A stretch of DNA of 64,000 nt from Cycloclasticus pugetii PS-1 (GTDB taxonomy: Bacteria > Pseudomonadota > Gammaproteobacteria > Methylococcales > Cycloclasticaceae): assembly GCF_000384415.1 (NCBI RefSeq), contig NZ_ARVU01000001.1, positions 1,364,001 through 1,428,000 of the forward strand, written 5' to 3'. The translations under genes were made by a program, and so were the position numbers. This document shows positions 51,501-60,965 of this stretch, piece after piece; positions within the stretch are counted from its first letter, which is position 1; each line of letters begins with the position of its first letter. The notes beneath the pieces are model-generated. The model saw nothing but the letters and a program-made list of their open reading frames with translations. It made no database searches and was not told the DNA's origin.

Positions 51501-52041
51501 AGCCAAAATCATAAATATCTTGCACCGATGAACAGTGCATAATCGGAATACATAAGCCCGATAAAACGTATTCACTTTGTTGTTGAATACTGGATGATCG
51601 ACTCATAGGGTCATCACCCACGGCCATAACAACACCACCGTGTTTGCTCGTTCCCCATAAATTTGCATGATGAAGCGCATCGGCTGCTTGGTCTACACCC
51701 GGGCCTTTGCCATACCAAAGCCCAAACGCGCCATCGAAGTTATTACCTTCAAAGAAATCAATTTGTTGCGAACCCCAAATAGCGGTCGCTGCCATCGCTT
51801 CATTAACACCGGGGTTAAAATGAATATCGCGTTCATTCAAAGACGATTCCACCCCTTTACACTCGGTATCAAAATTACCAAATGGTGAGCCGCGATAACC
51901 TGAAATAAAACCACCGGTTTTTAGACCCGCTTCACGGTCACGACGTTGTTGCTCAAAGGCTAAACGTAAATAAGCTTGGTTACCTGATAAAAAAACAGGC
52001 CCATCTTCCCGTACAAACTTTTCTTCCTTAGATGTTGACAT
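48556..52041 (-). CDS. Indolepyruvate ferredoxin oxidoreductase family protein (fused alpha-gamma type)
   Basis: 1161 residues. N-terminal and middle parts carry the thiamine-diphosphate-binding domains (FVNLGDGTFYHSGS, NDAVAMTGGQ), with FCSGCPHSS before them, then a cysteine-rich [4Fe-4S] region (CEGCGDCGVQSNCLSV, CSLDF-like GCNLDFSCVKGFCPS) and the C-terminal gamma-type domain (GSLVCGIGGTGVVTISSMIG). Such fused enzymes oxidise 2-oxo acids from aromatic or branched amino acids to acyl-CoA using ferredoxin. The gene pairs with a MaoC hydratase 9 bases upstream, suggesting breakdown of the acyl-CoA formed. Substrate unproven. Confidence 0.88.
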   Translation of the reverse strand: MSTSKEEKFVREDGPVFLSGNQAYLRLAFEQQRRDREAGLKTGGFISGYRGSPFGNFDTECKGVESSLNERDIHFNPGVNEAMAATAIWGSQQIDFFEGNNFDGAFGLWYGKGPGVDQAADALHHANLWGTSKHGGVVMAVGDDPMSRSSSIQQQSEYVLSGLCIPIMHCSSVQDIYDFGLIAYQMSRYSGVWVAVKSVSDIAESWYMVDIDPKRTETVLPDASEFVIPDSGVHTRWPDRSVDQDERIVNARLPAVKAFTKANKLNKVTLDAKQRRVGIITAGKSYLDTLEALDDLSIDESMRDELGLAVFKIAVIWPMEESLVREFAESVDEILVIEESRPFLETQVKDILFDMPMDIRPLVMGKKGRDQQTQFPSNGELTPALISKALVNWLKPYKTTDSMTQWIEVLENTDKQLSVPRNTVERTPYFCSGCPHSSSTKLPDDSTEQLIGIGCHFLVGLMDRKGTTYTQMGGEGATWAGASPFLGNRHTFVNLGDGTFYHSGSTAIRQAIASNINITYKILFNDAVAMTGGQSFDGPLTVEGITQQMHSEGAARIVVVSKEPEALNKAAFAPGTDLYHRDDLQMVMKELADTKGVTILVFEQTCATELRRRRKRKLVETPKKLTFINSRVCEGCGDCGVQSNCLSVQPLETELGRKRVIDQSGCNLDFSCVKGFCPSFVTIEGGELAKGSSVNLSDDVFATLPEPTPKPLDGVFGSLVCGIGGTGVVTISSMIGEAAKAEGFASQVLDLTGMAQKFGAVYCHLKVANNVEELNSTRLSIGKADLLIGADIVTSASDEGMSRLREGHTKGVVNSHGIVTGAFTRDGDFSIPVDDMKQALERFTGKGNCDFFDSTKVSETLTGNTIGANMMLLGFACQKGWLPVKRQSLEDAITANGVAVAYNQRVFKIGRLMAHDPDAVKTLLEQGATTPEWEVLSATTDELISRREADLVAYQSKSYAKKFTKLIDKVREAEAKLAGDSDEITQAAARYLYKLMAYKDELEVARLYTDGTWANEVKENFSGDYKIKFHMAPPLISKRDPITGQLKKREFGGWMLSALKVASKFKGLRHTPLNPFGYSAERKEDKELLKQYKAVLNQIITGLTEENKEVALEMARVPEFVRGYGHVRTESVEVAEGRWKTLDNHFKNPMKVIKVKTGTTA

Positions 52042-52050
52042 AAACCCTCT

Positions 52051-52509
52051 TTAATTAGTTTTTGCTTTTAATTTAGCCGGAATAGGTTTTACAACCGCCT
52101 CACCTGTAATGATTTTATTACCTTCCTGATCAAAACATTCTGTACTAAACGTTACCGTATTATTTTCTTTATTAATAGCCAAAACCTCTACAACCGCCCG
52201 GTATTGGTTACCAAAAAAAGCTGGCCTTAAAAATTCTACACTTTGCTTAAGCCAAAGTGTTCCCAAGCCAGGAAGGTCCATGCCTAAAATACCTGAAAAT
52301 TGAATCACCGAAAACATGCCATGCGCGACACGTTGTTTAAAAATGCTTTGTGCTGCGTAATCCTCGTCGTGATGAGCAGGATTCCAGTCACCCGACATTT
52401 TGGAAAATTGAACCGCATCCTCGTGTTCAATCGTATAGGTTTTTTCTTTACGCATACCAATGGATAAATCATCGATACTCATGCAATTGCTTGGCACTGG
52501 AATACTCAT
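52051..52509 (-). CDS. MaoC family dehydratase
   Basis: 152 residues from MSIPVPSN; AAAGGAG lies 4 bases before this start, better than the frame beginning 9 codons upstream. Hot-dog fold with the (R)-hydratase catalytic pair in SGDWNPAHHDEDYA (Asp and His) and RVAHGMFS. Members hydrate enoyl-CoAs. It precedes the oxidoreductase gene in an operon. Confidence 0.85.
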   Translation of the reverse strand: MSIPVPSNCMSIDDLSIGMRKEKTYTIEHEDAVQFSKMSGDWNPAHHDEDYAAQSIFKQRVAHGMFSVIQFSGILGMDLPGLGTLWLKQSVEFLRPAFFGNQYRAVVEVLAINKENNTVTFSTECFDQEGNKIITGEAVVKPIPAKLKAKTN

Positions 52510-52730
52510 TACGCTCCTTTTATTTATACTACACATATAGTCATCACAACTACGTTACCAAACCAGTGTATCGTTATACACTGCTGCCTCAAATCACATT
52601 ATGTTAGATACTTAATAAATGATGACTTAAAACAAGCTGTACTCACTTTTCTACTGATGACAACCACTCTGGTATTTTATGATGCCATTGTTTTTAACCA
52701 ACTATAATTAAAAAATACTCATTAAACCCT

Positions 52731-54068
52731 ATGATTCCTTCTAAGCCGCCTCAAGATTTAACCATAGGGTCTATTTATCAGCACTTAATTCGCCTTGCCA
52801 TACCCGCGTCAATGGGGATGTTTTTCAACACGTTATATAACCTTACCGATAACTGGTTTGCCGGTAAAGTATCTGATGACGCTTTGGTTGGATTGTCCAT
52901 TTCAAGCATTGTCTTTTACCTTTTTATTGGACTTTTGGCTGGCCTACAAAACGGCACGTCAGTCATGGTTTCAACAGAACTTGGCCTAAAGCAACCTCAA
53001 CAATTAAAAAACATTATTAGAAACTGTCTAGGCCTAGGCCTTGCTTTTTCTTTAGTGATTACAGTTGCGGGGATTCTATTTGCAAAAGATGCCATCCACT
53101 GGCTAAGCACTAACGACATAATAACTGGGCTAGCATGGGATTATATTGAAGTCTTAATCCTCGGCAATGTCGCTTTTTCTCTAAGTGCTGTTGGCGCTGG
53201 CGCGCTGATGGCCTTGGGTGACACAAAGTCTAACCGTAATGCGTTAGTTGTAGGTTTCTTTGTTAACTTGGGCTTAAACCCATTATTAACCTTTGGGCTA
53301 GATATGGGCGTTGCCGGGCTCGCTTGGGCAACATTAATTATTAAGTTTGCATCGGCGCTTTATTTACTCAACATTTTATGTAAGAAATTGGGTTACAGAC
53401 CCCTGCCGTGTTTGAACAAACTTGTCTCTCTGGCTATTTTGAGACAAGTGTTACCGGCTAGTTTTAATTTTTTCATTATGATTATTGGCAGCTTGATGAT
53501 TACTGGTTTTGTTAGCCGCTTTGGTGATTATGCAATAGCCGGTTATTCGGTTGGTTTACGGCTTGAACAAGTTTTATTGCTCCCTGCCCTAGGTCTCAAT
53601 GCCGCCGTTTTAGCTATTGCAGGACAGAACTATGGCGCTAAAAATTACCGACGCATCGCTGAAACTTACCGTAAGGGGTTAATACTTAGCTTATCTATTT
53701 CTCTTGTTTGTATTCCCGTTATGATTTTTCTCTCACCCCTGATGATGAGTTTTTTTAGTCAGCAAGATACTATTATTGATATAGGTACCACTTATTTAAG
53801 AATCGATGCATTGGCTTTTTTTTGCTACGTTTCTCTGTTTATTAGTGTGGCAACGCTTCAGGCTATAAAACAACCGGACTTCCCCGTTGTCATGGGTTTT
53901 TTCAGGCAATTATTATTACCTTTTATCGTCAATTATTTACTCATCATAAAATTCGACTATAGCATTGAATGGGTTTTTGGCTCTGTCGCCAGTATTGTTT
54001 TTATTAGTATGATTGTGACGCTGATCTATACACGTTCTCAATTAAAAAAACTGCCGCACATCAACTAG
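52731..54068 (+). CDS. MATE family efflux transporter
   Basis: 445 residues, 12 predicted membrane helices in two related halves. NTLYNLTDNWFAGKVSDDALVG near the N-terminus and LEQVLLLPALGLNAAVLAIAGQNYGA in the second half match MATE multidrug/Na+ antiporters. It runs divergently from the MaoC operon and its end overlaps the glycerophosphodiesterase gene by 8 bases, convergently. Confidence 0.88.
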   Translation: MIPSKPPQDLTIGSIYQHLIRLAIPASMGMFFNTLYNLTDNWFAGKVSDDALVGLSISSIVFYLFIGLLAGLQNGTSVMVSTELGLKQPQQLKNIIRNCLGLGLAFSLVITVAGILFAKDAIHWLSTNDIITGLAWDYIEVLILGNVAFSLSAVGAGALMALGDTKSNRNALVVGFFVNLGLNPLLTFGLDMGVAGLAWATLIIKFASALYLLNILCKKLGYRPLPCLNKLVSLAILRQVLPASFNFFIMIIGSLMITGFVSRFGDYAIAGYSVGLRLEQVLLLPALGLNAAVLAIAGQNYGAKNYRRIAETYRKGLILSLSISLVCIPVMIFLSPLMMSFFSQQDTIIDIGTTYLRIDALAFFCYVSLFISVATLQAIKQPDFPVVMGFFRQLLLPFIVNYLLIIKFDYSIEWVFGSVASIVFISMIVTLIYTRSQLKKLPHIN

Positions 54069-54732
54069 TTAACCTATTTGGATAGTCACTAAAAACCCCA
54101 TCAACCCCGAGTTCCTTCATGCGCCTAATCTGCACGACTTTATTAACAGTATAAACATACACCTTAAGTCCCAAATCGTGCGCCCTATCTACCCATTTTG
54201 GCGTTACCTTTTGTAACCTTATGTGTATTGAAAAGGCCTTTAATTTAGTCGCCCAGGCAATAGACTCATTGATATTATTACCAGCCAAGACACCTATCTT
54301 AACGTGTTGGTTTAACCTAACTACTTGTTCAAGCTCAGGCATTAAAAATGATGAAACAAGCATTTTATTTTTGTAAGTTTCCGGTGTATTTCTAAGCAAA
54401 CTGGTTAACACTTTACCTGTGCCTAGGCCCTTCAGTTCAATATTCAAGCCGACTTTACCTACGGTTACCTCAAGCACTTCTTGTAAGGTTGGTATTCTTT
54501 GCCCAAGACCTGCATCTAAGGCTCTAAGTTCTTCAAACGAATAATCAATTAATTTGCCACGTCCATTGGTTGTTCTATCAACTGTTTCATCGTGAATAAC
54601 CAACAGTTTATCGGCGACACAATGTACATCAATTTCAACCCAATCTGCGCCTAACTCGATTGCTTTATGAATAGATAAGAGTGTATTTTCAGGTGCACAG
54701 CCCATTGCGCCTCTATGTCCAATCATCAACAT
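54061..54732 (-). CDS. Glycerophosphodiester phosphodiesterase
   Basis: 223 residues: IGHRGAMGCAPENTLLSIHKA at the N-terminus (catalytic HRG and E), DWVEIDVHCVADKLLVIHDETVDRTTNG (metal and His). These are the full GDPD active-site signatures. No signal peptide, so cytoplasmic UgpQ-like: it releases glycerol-3-phosphate and an alcohol from glycerophosphodiesters. Single gene. Confidence 0.9.
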   Translation of the reverse strand: MLMIGHRGAMGCAPENTLLSIHKAIELGADWVEIDVHCVADKLLVIHDETVDRTTNGRGKLIDYSFEELRALDAGLGQRIPTLQEVLEVTVGKVGLNIELKGLGTGKVLTSLLRNTPETYKNKMLVSSFLMPELEQVVRLNQHVKIGVLAGNNINESIAWATKLKAFSIHIRLQKVTPKWVDRAHDLGLKVYVYTVNKVVQIRRMKELGVDGVFSDYPNRLTS

Positions 54733-54829
54733 AACACACCTCTTTTAAATTTAATCTGGCAGATAAAGTCAGTCTATAAGGAACTTTTAAAAAAGGATAG
54801 AATATTCATTTTCTTAAGGGGCAATGTAG

Positions 54830-55969
54830 ATGACTGATCGATTTAATAATGAATTTAATTTAGACGATGATGTAATCTACCTTAACCATGCCGCAGTTGC
54901 TCCGTGGCCCGTTCGTACCGAAAAAGCCGTCAATGCTTTTTGCCGCGAAAACGTTACTATTGGCTCCAAGAAATATGCGAATTGGCTCAACGTTGAAGCC
55001 CACTTAAAAAACCAATTAGCTCAGTTAATCCAAGCTGATAATGCCGACGAAATTGCCTTAGTTAAAAACACCTCTGAAGCCCTTTCTTTTGTTGCTTATG
55101 GGCTGGATTGGGCTCATGGCGATACTATTGTTACCAGTGATGAAGAGTTTCCCTCAAATATGATTCCGTGGGAGTCACTTGAAAACCAGGGTGTTCGCGT
55201 CATAAAAACACACTTGAAAGACACAGAAGACCCAACTGCTGAGCTAATTAAAAATATTGATAGCCGAACTAAACTGCTAACCATCAGCTCAGTTCAATAT
55301 GCCTCAGGCTTACGTGTTGATCTTGAACGTTTAGGCGAAGCCTGCCAGCAACGAGGTGTTCTATTCTGTATAGACGCTATTCAATCGGTTGGTGCATTCC
55401 CTATTGATGTAAAGAAGTATCAGGCCGATTTTGTGATGGCCGATGGACACAAGTGGATGCTTGGCCCTGAGGGCTTAGGCTTTTTTTATTGTCGGCAATC
55501 TAGTATTAACACACTCAAACTCACCCAGTATGGCTGGCATATGGTTGAGGATATGGGCAATTATGACGCCCTTGAATGGAGTACGGCAAAATCGGCAAGA
55601 CGATTTGAATGTGGCAGCCCTAACATGCTGAGCATACATGCACTTTCTGCAAGCCTTAGTTTACTACTGGAAGTTGGTATGAATACGGTTGCCAACAACC
55701 TTATTGAGCGTGGCCAGTATGTGATTGATAAGGTACAACAAAGCCCCTCATTAACCTTGTTAACCAAGCCAGACGCACAAGGCAATAACATTATTGTTTT
55801 TAAGCCCACAAAGCATGACACAAATGAACTTTTTGACTACTTAACCTCACAGCAAGTGGTTTGTGCAAAGCGCGGCGGTGGGATTCGTTTTTCACCACAC
55901 TTTTACACACCGTTTAGTATTATTGATCGTGCCTTTACTTTAATTAATCGTTTTTTAACAGATACATAA
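54830..55969 (+). CDS. Class-V aminotransferase-fold PLP enzyme
   Basis: 379 residues. YLNHAAVAPWP (16-26) at the N-terminus, KNTSEALSF, CIDAIQSVGAFP (180-191, PLP-binding Asp) and ADGHKWMLGPEG with the Schiff-base Lys K208. The HKW(M/L)xGP element marks the cysteine desulfurase/aminotransferase-V group. Substrate unknown; it lacks the catalytic Cys loop I would expect of a NifS/IscS desulfurase. Confidence 0.85.
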   Translation: MTDRFNNEFNLDDDVIYLNHAAVAPWPVRTEKAVNAFCRENVTIGSKKYANWLNVEAHLKNQLAQLIQADNADEIALVKNTSEALSFVAYGLDWAHGDTIVTSDEEFPSNMIPWESLENQGVRVIKTHLKDTEDPTAELIKNIDSRTKLLTISSVQYASGLRVDLERLGEACQQRGVLFCIDAIQSVGAFPIDVKKYQADFVMADGHKWMLGPEGLGFFYCRQSSINTLKLTQYGWHMVEDMGNYDALEWSTAKSARRFECGSPNMLSIHALSASLSLLLEVGMNTVANNLIERGQYVIDKVQQSPSLTLLTKPDAQGNNIIVFKPTKHDTNELFDYLTSQQVVCAKRGGGIRFSPHFYTPFSIIDRAFTLINRFLTDT

Positions 55970-56201
55970 ACACACGCATCCCCTTCAGTTTGCCAACGGT
56001 TTTTAAATTACTTCAGCAAGATTATCTTGCCAGCACATTTAAGTAAACGAACAGCTCCGTATTGAATACATTGCTCTAAGCCACTTTGTTGATTTCGTAC
56101 GCTCGATTACTGTTACGACCCCTATCTGAACTTCTTGCGCTCTTCATTAACGGATAAGCCATACAAACATATATAATGAAGCAGATATATTTACAGATAA
56201 A

Positions 56202-57422
56202 ATGAGAAAAACAGCGATGACACGCAATGCTATAACCGTAAAGGTCGGATCCGTTTCAATAGGTCATGAACACCCCGTGGTTGTTCAATCTATGACGAAT
56301 ACAGATACTGCTGATATTGAACGAACCGTCGAGCAAGTTTATCAGTTAGCAAAAGCAGGCTCCGAGTTAGTGCGTATTACCGTGAACTCAGAGGCCGCCG
56401 CCGCTGCAGTCAGCACGATTAGAGAGCGACTTGACGCGTTAGATTGCGATGTACCCTTGGTGGGGGATTTTCACTTTAACGGGCACAAACTGTTAGAAAA
56501 ATACCCGTGTTGCGCGCAAGCATTGGCTAAATACCGTATTAACCCCGGTAATGTTGGCCGTGGTAGTAAGCGTGACCCTCAATTTGCTCAAATGATTGAA
56601 TGCGCTATTCGCTATGATAAACCTGTACGTATTGGTGTTAATTGGGGCAGTTTAGATCAATCTGTGTTGGCCCGTTTGATGGATGAAAATTCCAGATCCA
56701 GCACACCTCGCGATTCTGTTGCCGTTATGCATGATGCGGTTATTACATCGGCGCTAGAAAGCGCAGAAAAAGCCATTGAATTAGGCTTAGCCAAAGATAA
56801 GATTTTACTATCTTGCAAAATGAGTGGCGTTCAAGATTTAATATCTGTGTACCAAGACCTTGCCTCTCGCTGTGACTTCCCGCTTCATTTAGGCTTAACC
56901 GAAGCCGGAATGGGAAGCAAAGGTATTGTCTCATCCACTGCTGCCCTTGCGGTATTGCTTCAACAAGGCATTGGCGACACTATTCGTATTTCTTTAACAC
57001 CTGAACCCGGCGGAGATAGATGCCAAGAAGTAGTTGTCGCACAGGAAATATTACAATCCATGGGCATACGTTCCTTTACACCAGCGGTTATCTCATGCCC
57101 CGGATGCGGCAGAACCACCAGCGATTATTTCCAGCAGTTAGCACAAGATATTCAATCATTTTTGCGCCATAAAATGCCGGAATGGAAAACTCAATACGCT
57201 GGTGTAGAAAACATGAAGGTAGCCGTCATGGGCTGCGTTGTGAACGGCCCAGGTGAAAGTAAAAATGCAAACATCGGCATTAGCTTACCAGGCACAGGCG
57301 AAAGACCCGTCGCACCCGTTTATATAGATGGACAAAAAGATGTCACCTTAAAAGGTAACGATATCGCAGAACAGTTTCAGAAAATTGTTGAGCAATATGT
57401 CACTAAGACCTACCAACAATAA
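56202..57422 (+). CDS. ispG: 4-hydroxy-3-methylbut-2-enyl diphosphate synthase (flavodoxin type)
   Basis: 406 residues. [20 protein letters not shown] near the N-terminus (TIM barrel), and the [4Fe-4S] cysteines in [10 protein letters not shown] and [17 protein letters not shown]. This is IspG of the methylerythritol phosphate isoprenoid pathway. An ATG at codon 6 is the alternative start. Essential core gene, supporting the chromosomal nature of this part. Confidence 0.95.
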   Translation: MRKTAMTRNAITVKVGSVSIGHEHPVVVQSMTNTDTADIERTVEQVYQLAKAGSELVRITVNSEAAAAAVSTIRERLDALDCDVPLVGDFHFNGHKLLEKYPCCAQALAKYRINPGNVGRGSKRDPQFAQMIECAIRYDKPVRIGVNWGSLDQSVLARLMDENSRSSTPRDSVAVMHDAVITSALESAEKAIELGLAKDKILLSCKMSGVQDLISVYQDLASRCDFPLHLGLTEAGMGSKGIVSSTAALAVLLQQGIGDTIRISLTPEPGGDRCQEVVVAQEILQSMGIRSFTPAVISCPGCGRTTSDYFQQLAQDIQSFLRHKMPEWKTQYAGVENMKVAVMGCVVNGPGESKNANIGISLPGTGERPVAPVYIDGQKDVTLKGNDIAEQFQKIVEQYVTKTYQQ

Positions 57423-57499
57423 AAATAGACAATCTATCTTTATTGAAAGCAGGAATCTTAATGTAGCGCTAAGGCAGCAAAAAACTGCCGAGACTTCGC

Positions 57500-57715
57500 T
57501 TATTCTAAACCAGTAACTTCTTCTGCTTGAAGCCCTTTGTCGCCTTTAGTAATTGTAAATTCAACGGCTTGATTTTCTTTTAATGTACGGAAACCGTCAC
57601 CTTGAATTGCTCTAAAATGAACAAACACATCTTCACCACCAGCATCTGGTTGAATAAAACCAAAGCCTTTTGAATTATTAAACCATTTAACAATACCGCG
57701 TACTCTTTCTGACAT
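57500..57715 (-). CDS. Cold-shock domain protein (CspA family)
   Basis: 71 residues with RNP1 (KGFGFI) and RNP2 (VFVHF) and the full single-domain length: [31 protein letters not shown]. It binds single-stranded nucleic acid. Which paralogue cannot be said. Confidence 0.92.
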   Translation of the reverse strand: MSERVRGIVKWFNNSKGFGFIQPDAGGEDVFVHFRAIQGDGFRTLKENQAVEFTITKGDKGLQAEEVTGLE

Positions 57716-57871
57716 CTCTTTTCCTCATTATAAATAAACAAAAAAATCAAGCAGTTAGAACATATCCTTTATGATAATAGTTATTAGTTATCTAGCAAGC
57801 TTGAATCTTGAGTATACTAAAATCATTTGAAATGTCCTAACTTTTCCTTATGTTGCGTAATTTAATTTTTT

Positions 57872-58681
57872 TTAATCGTTAGAACCGCTTCTTTTACTTT
57901 CTTCCCAAAGCATCATCAGTGTACTTGCGGAGCATTCTTCAACACCCTTTCCAGCTTGCTCTACTGATTGTTCAATATATGAAAATCGTTTTGTAAAACG
58001 CTCATTAGCCAGCCTTAGTGACCACTCGGGGTTGATGTCCAAATGACGCGCTAAATTTATACAGCTAAAAAATACATCCCCTAGTTCTTCCTCTATTCTT
58101 TTACGATTATTTGCAAGCACCATTTCATCTTTAAGCTCATCAATTTCTTCGTCTAATTTATCGACAACAGCGCCAACCTCATCCCAGTCAAACCCTACCG
58201 AGGCTGCTTTTTTCTGTAATTTGTAGGCTTGATTAATTGCCGGTTGATTGGAACTGACACCGGACAACACACTGCTGCGTGTCTCATTTTTATTTTCTGC
58301 TCGTTTTTGTATTTCCCATTTTTTTGCTAAATCGTCTTTCGAGGTTATTTCATTATTAAACACATGCGGATGACGTCTGGTTAACTTATCGCAAATTGCG
58401 TCAACAATATCGGAGAACTCAAAACTCTGCTGCTCTTTAGCTAACTGTGCATGAAAAACCACTTGGAATAAAAGGTCGCCTAATTCATCCTTTAAAGCAG
58501 GCAGGTTTTTTTGCTGAATTGCATCAGCAACTTCATAGGCTTCTTCGATTGTGTATGGCGCAATCGTCTCAAAACTTTGCTCCACATCCCAGGGACAACC
58601 GTTATCAACATCTCTTAACTGAGCCATAATTGTTAATAATTTATTCAAGTTATCATTAACGTTAATATTCTTATCTGCCAT
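57872..58681 (-). CDS. mazG: Nucleoside triphosphate pyrophosphohydrolase MazG
   Basis: 269 residues: two MazG domains. First: LRDVDNGCPWDVEQSFETIAP, YEVADAIQ, DELGDLLFQVVFHAQLAKE. Second: KLDEEIDELKDEM, RIEEELGDVFFSCINLARHL. The EExxE/ExxD Mg-binding sets are present in both. It hydrolyses NTPs to NMPs and affects ppGpp and stress. Single gene. Confidence 0.93.
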   Translation of the reverse strand: MADKNINVNDNLNKLLTIMAQLRDVDNGCPWDVEQSFETIAPYTIEEAYEVADAIQQKNLPALKDELGDLLFQVVFHAQLAKEQQSFEFSDIVDAICDKLTRRHPHVFNNEITSKDDLAKKWEIQKRAENKNETRSSVLSGVSSNQPAINQAYKLQKKAASVGFDWDEVGAVVDKLDEEIDELKDEMVLANNRKRIEEELGDVFFSCINLARHLDINPEWSLRLANERFTKRFSYIEQSVEQAGKGVEECSASTLMMLWEESKRSGSND

Positions 58682-58785
58682 TGTATCGGTATGTTACAGT
58701 TTAATTGACTAAGTGAACGTATCACTTAGGGAGACACCCTACCCTTTGATTGCTGATTGTTTAGACAAGGTTTGCCCTTTATTTT

Positions 58786-60015
58786 ATGTTAAATATTATT
58801 TGGCTTGGCTTTTTTTTCATTGCCTTTCTAACCGGCCTTTATCGCCTTTTTATACTCGGCGATATGAACATTTTTAATGATATTACCCTCGCCACATTTA
58901 CCTTATCCAAAACAGCATTTGAAATTTCTCTCGGCCTGACCGGCGTTTTATGTTTTTGGATGGGGATTATGAAAATTGGCGAAAAAAGTGGTTTTATTAA
59001 CCATTTAACACGCTTTTTAAACCCACTTTTAAAACGCCTAATGCCCGACATTCCAGATAAGCACCCTGCCTTGGGCGCTATGGTGATGAACTTGTCTGCC
59101 AATATGTTAGGGCTTGATAATGCGGCAACGCCCTTAGGTATAAAAGCCATGCAGCACTTGCAAACCATAAACCCATTAAAAGATACGGCCAGCAACGCTC
59201 AAATTTTATTCTTGGTAATCAATACCTCAGCTGTCACCCTATTCCCTCTGACCATTTTCACATATCGTGCACAAATGGGCGCTGCTGACCCAACCGATGT
59301 TTTTATCCCTATTTTAATTGCTACCTATGCCTCGACGATGGCTGGGCTTATAGCCGTTGCTAGCATTCAACGTATAAAACTTTACGAGCCAGTTGTGCTT
59401 TGCTATTTAGCTGCTTTTAGCACCGTTATCGGCTTAATATTGTTCTATTTTTCAAGCCTTGACCAAGCCAGCATGCAACAACAGTCATCACTGGCGAGCA
59501 ATTTTATTATTTTTAGTTTGATTATTGTTTTTATGAGTGGTGCTATCAAACAACGTATTAATGTTTATGATGCATTTATTGATGGCGCTAAAGAAGGCTT
59601 TCAAACCGCTGTAATGATTATTCCTTACCTAGTAGCAATGTTGGTTGCTATTGGTGTTTTTAGGGCATCAGGGGCACTTGAAATAACGCTGGATTACGCA
59701 CGCTCGTTGTTAATCCATTATTCGCTGGATAGCCAATTCCTCGATGCGTTACCAACAGCGCTGATAAAACCGCTCAGCGGAAGTGGCGCTCGGGCGATGA
59801 TGATAGACACCATGCAAACACACGGCGCAGACTCTTTTGCCGGCAGGCTTGCCTCTATTGTACAAGGCAGCACAGAGACAACCTTTTACGTCTTAGCCGT
59901 TTATTTCGGCGCAGTGGGTATAAAAAAAGCTCGGCATGCGGTTGCCTGCGGGTTATTTGCAGACTTGATAGGTATTATTACCGCCATCTGTATTGGCTAT
60001 GTATTTTTTGCCTAA
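58786..60015 (+). CDS. SpmA/SpmB-like fused membrane protein (nucleoside recognition/Gate domains)
   Basis: 409 residues, about nine or ten membrane helices. FEISLGLTGVLCFWMGIMKIGEKSG and LNLSAN-type segment (MVMNLSANMLGLDNAATPLGIKA is the SpmA signature), then a second Gate half (DGAKEGFQTAVMIIPYLVAMLVA, PTALIKPLSGSGARAMM, STETTFYVLAVYFGAVGI) like SpmB. In Bacillus the two are separate sporulation proteins; fused forms occur in proteobacteria with unknown transport function. Confidence 0.85.
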   Translation: MLNIIWLGFFFIAFLTGLYRLFILGDMNIFNDITLATFTLSKTAFEISLGLTGVLCFWMGIMKIGEKSGFINHLTRFLNPLLKRLMPDIPDKHPALGAMVMNLSANMLGLDNAATPLGIKAMQHLQTINPLKDTASNAQILFLVINTSAVTLFPLTIFTYRAQMGAADPTDVFIPILIATYASTMAGLIAVASIQRIKLYEPVVLCYLAAFSTVIGLILFYFSSLDQASMQQQSSLASNFIIFSLIIVFMSGAIKQRINVYDAFIDGAKEGFQTAVMIIPYLVAMLVAIGVFRASGALEITLDYARSLLIHYSLDSQFLDALPTALIKPLSGSGARAMMIDTMQTHGADSFAGRLASIVQGSTETTFYVLAVYFGAVGIKKARHAVACGLFADLIGIITAICIGYVFFA

Positions 60016-60075
60016 GAAGCGCAATAGCTTTGGTAGAATAGAGAGTTTTTAACCCTACTGATTTTTACCTAGATT

Positions 60076-60954
60076 ATGGCCAAACACCGGCAACCCTTTA
60101 GCTCTCGCTTTTACCCATTGCTTGGAAAACTTCCATTGCCGATGCTGCACGCACTTGCATATCCCGTTTACTTAATTGGCTATTATCTTGTTGAGCGCAA
60201 ACGCAATGTTATTTATTCGAACATGCAAAACTCTTTTCCAGATACCCCGAGCAATGAGCTTAAAAAACTGGCTAAATTAAATTTTAAACATTTGGTCTAT
60301 GTAATATTGGAAGCCAGTAAAACCCGCACCCTCACGGAAGAACAAATTCGTCAGCGTGTTACCTTAAAAAACCCAGAAGTGATAGAAAAGTTTGCAAAAA
60401 ACGACCAATCTGTCTTGATGCTTGCCGCTCACCATTGCAACTGGGAATGGATGCTGGCTGGTTGCAGCTTACAGCTTTCTTTTCCTATCGATGCTGTGTA
60501 CAAACCTTTGCACGATAAAATTGTTGATGACTATATGAAAATCTCTAGGTCACGTTTTAACGCTCGCCCAATACCTAACAAAAATGCATTAATTGAAATT
60601 ATGCAGCGTCGTAAAGAGGTCCGTGGCTTTGCGATGGTTGCTGATCAATCGCCTGTCAGAAAAGAAGAAAAATACTGGACTCAGTTCCTTAACCAAGACA
60701 GTTCATTTGCAGTCGGTGCTCAGAAGATTGCCAAGCTCACCAAATACCCTGTTATTTTTGTTGGTATGAAGCGCCTAAGTCTTGGTCATTACGAAGTGTT
60801 TTTTGAAGAACTTGGACAAGCCCCCTATGAAAAAGAGGGTCACGAAATCACCGAGAAATACGCTAGAGCAACCGAGCGAATGATTCTCGATGCGCCTGAA
60901 GATTGGATGTGGTCTAACCGTAAATGGAAGAGAAAGCGTGGTGTCTACGATTAA
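60076..60954 (+). CDS. LpxL-family lysophospholipid/lipid A acyltransferase
   Basis: 292 residues. LAAHHCNWEWMLAGCSLQ carries the HxxxxE catalytic motif of the LpxL/HtrB family; FAMVADQSPVRKE and DAPEDWMWSNRKWKRK are the other conserved blocks. An N-terminal hydrophobic stretch anchors it. It ends 11 bases from the convergent acyl-AMP ligase gene. It may act in lipid A or in a lipid made by the neighbouring cluster. Confidence 0.86.
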   Translation: MAKHRQPFSSRFYPLLGKLPLPMLHALAYPVYLIGYYLVERKRNVIYSNMQNSFPDTPSNELKKLAKLNFKHLVYVILEASKTRTLTEEQIRQRVTLKNPEVIEKFAKNDQSVLMLAAHHCNWEWMLAGCSLQLSFPIDAVYKPLHDKIVDDYMKISRSRFNARPIPNKNALIEIMQRRKEVRGFAMVADQSPVRKEEKYWTQFLNQDSSFAVGAQKIAKLTKYPVIFVGMKRLSLGHYEVFFEELGQAPYEKEGHEITEKYARATERMILDAPEDWMWSNRKWKRKRGVYD

Positions 60955-60965
60955 ACCACTATCGT

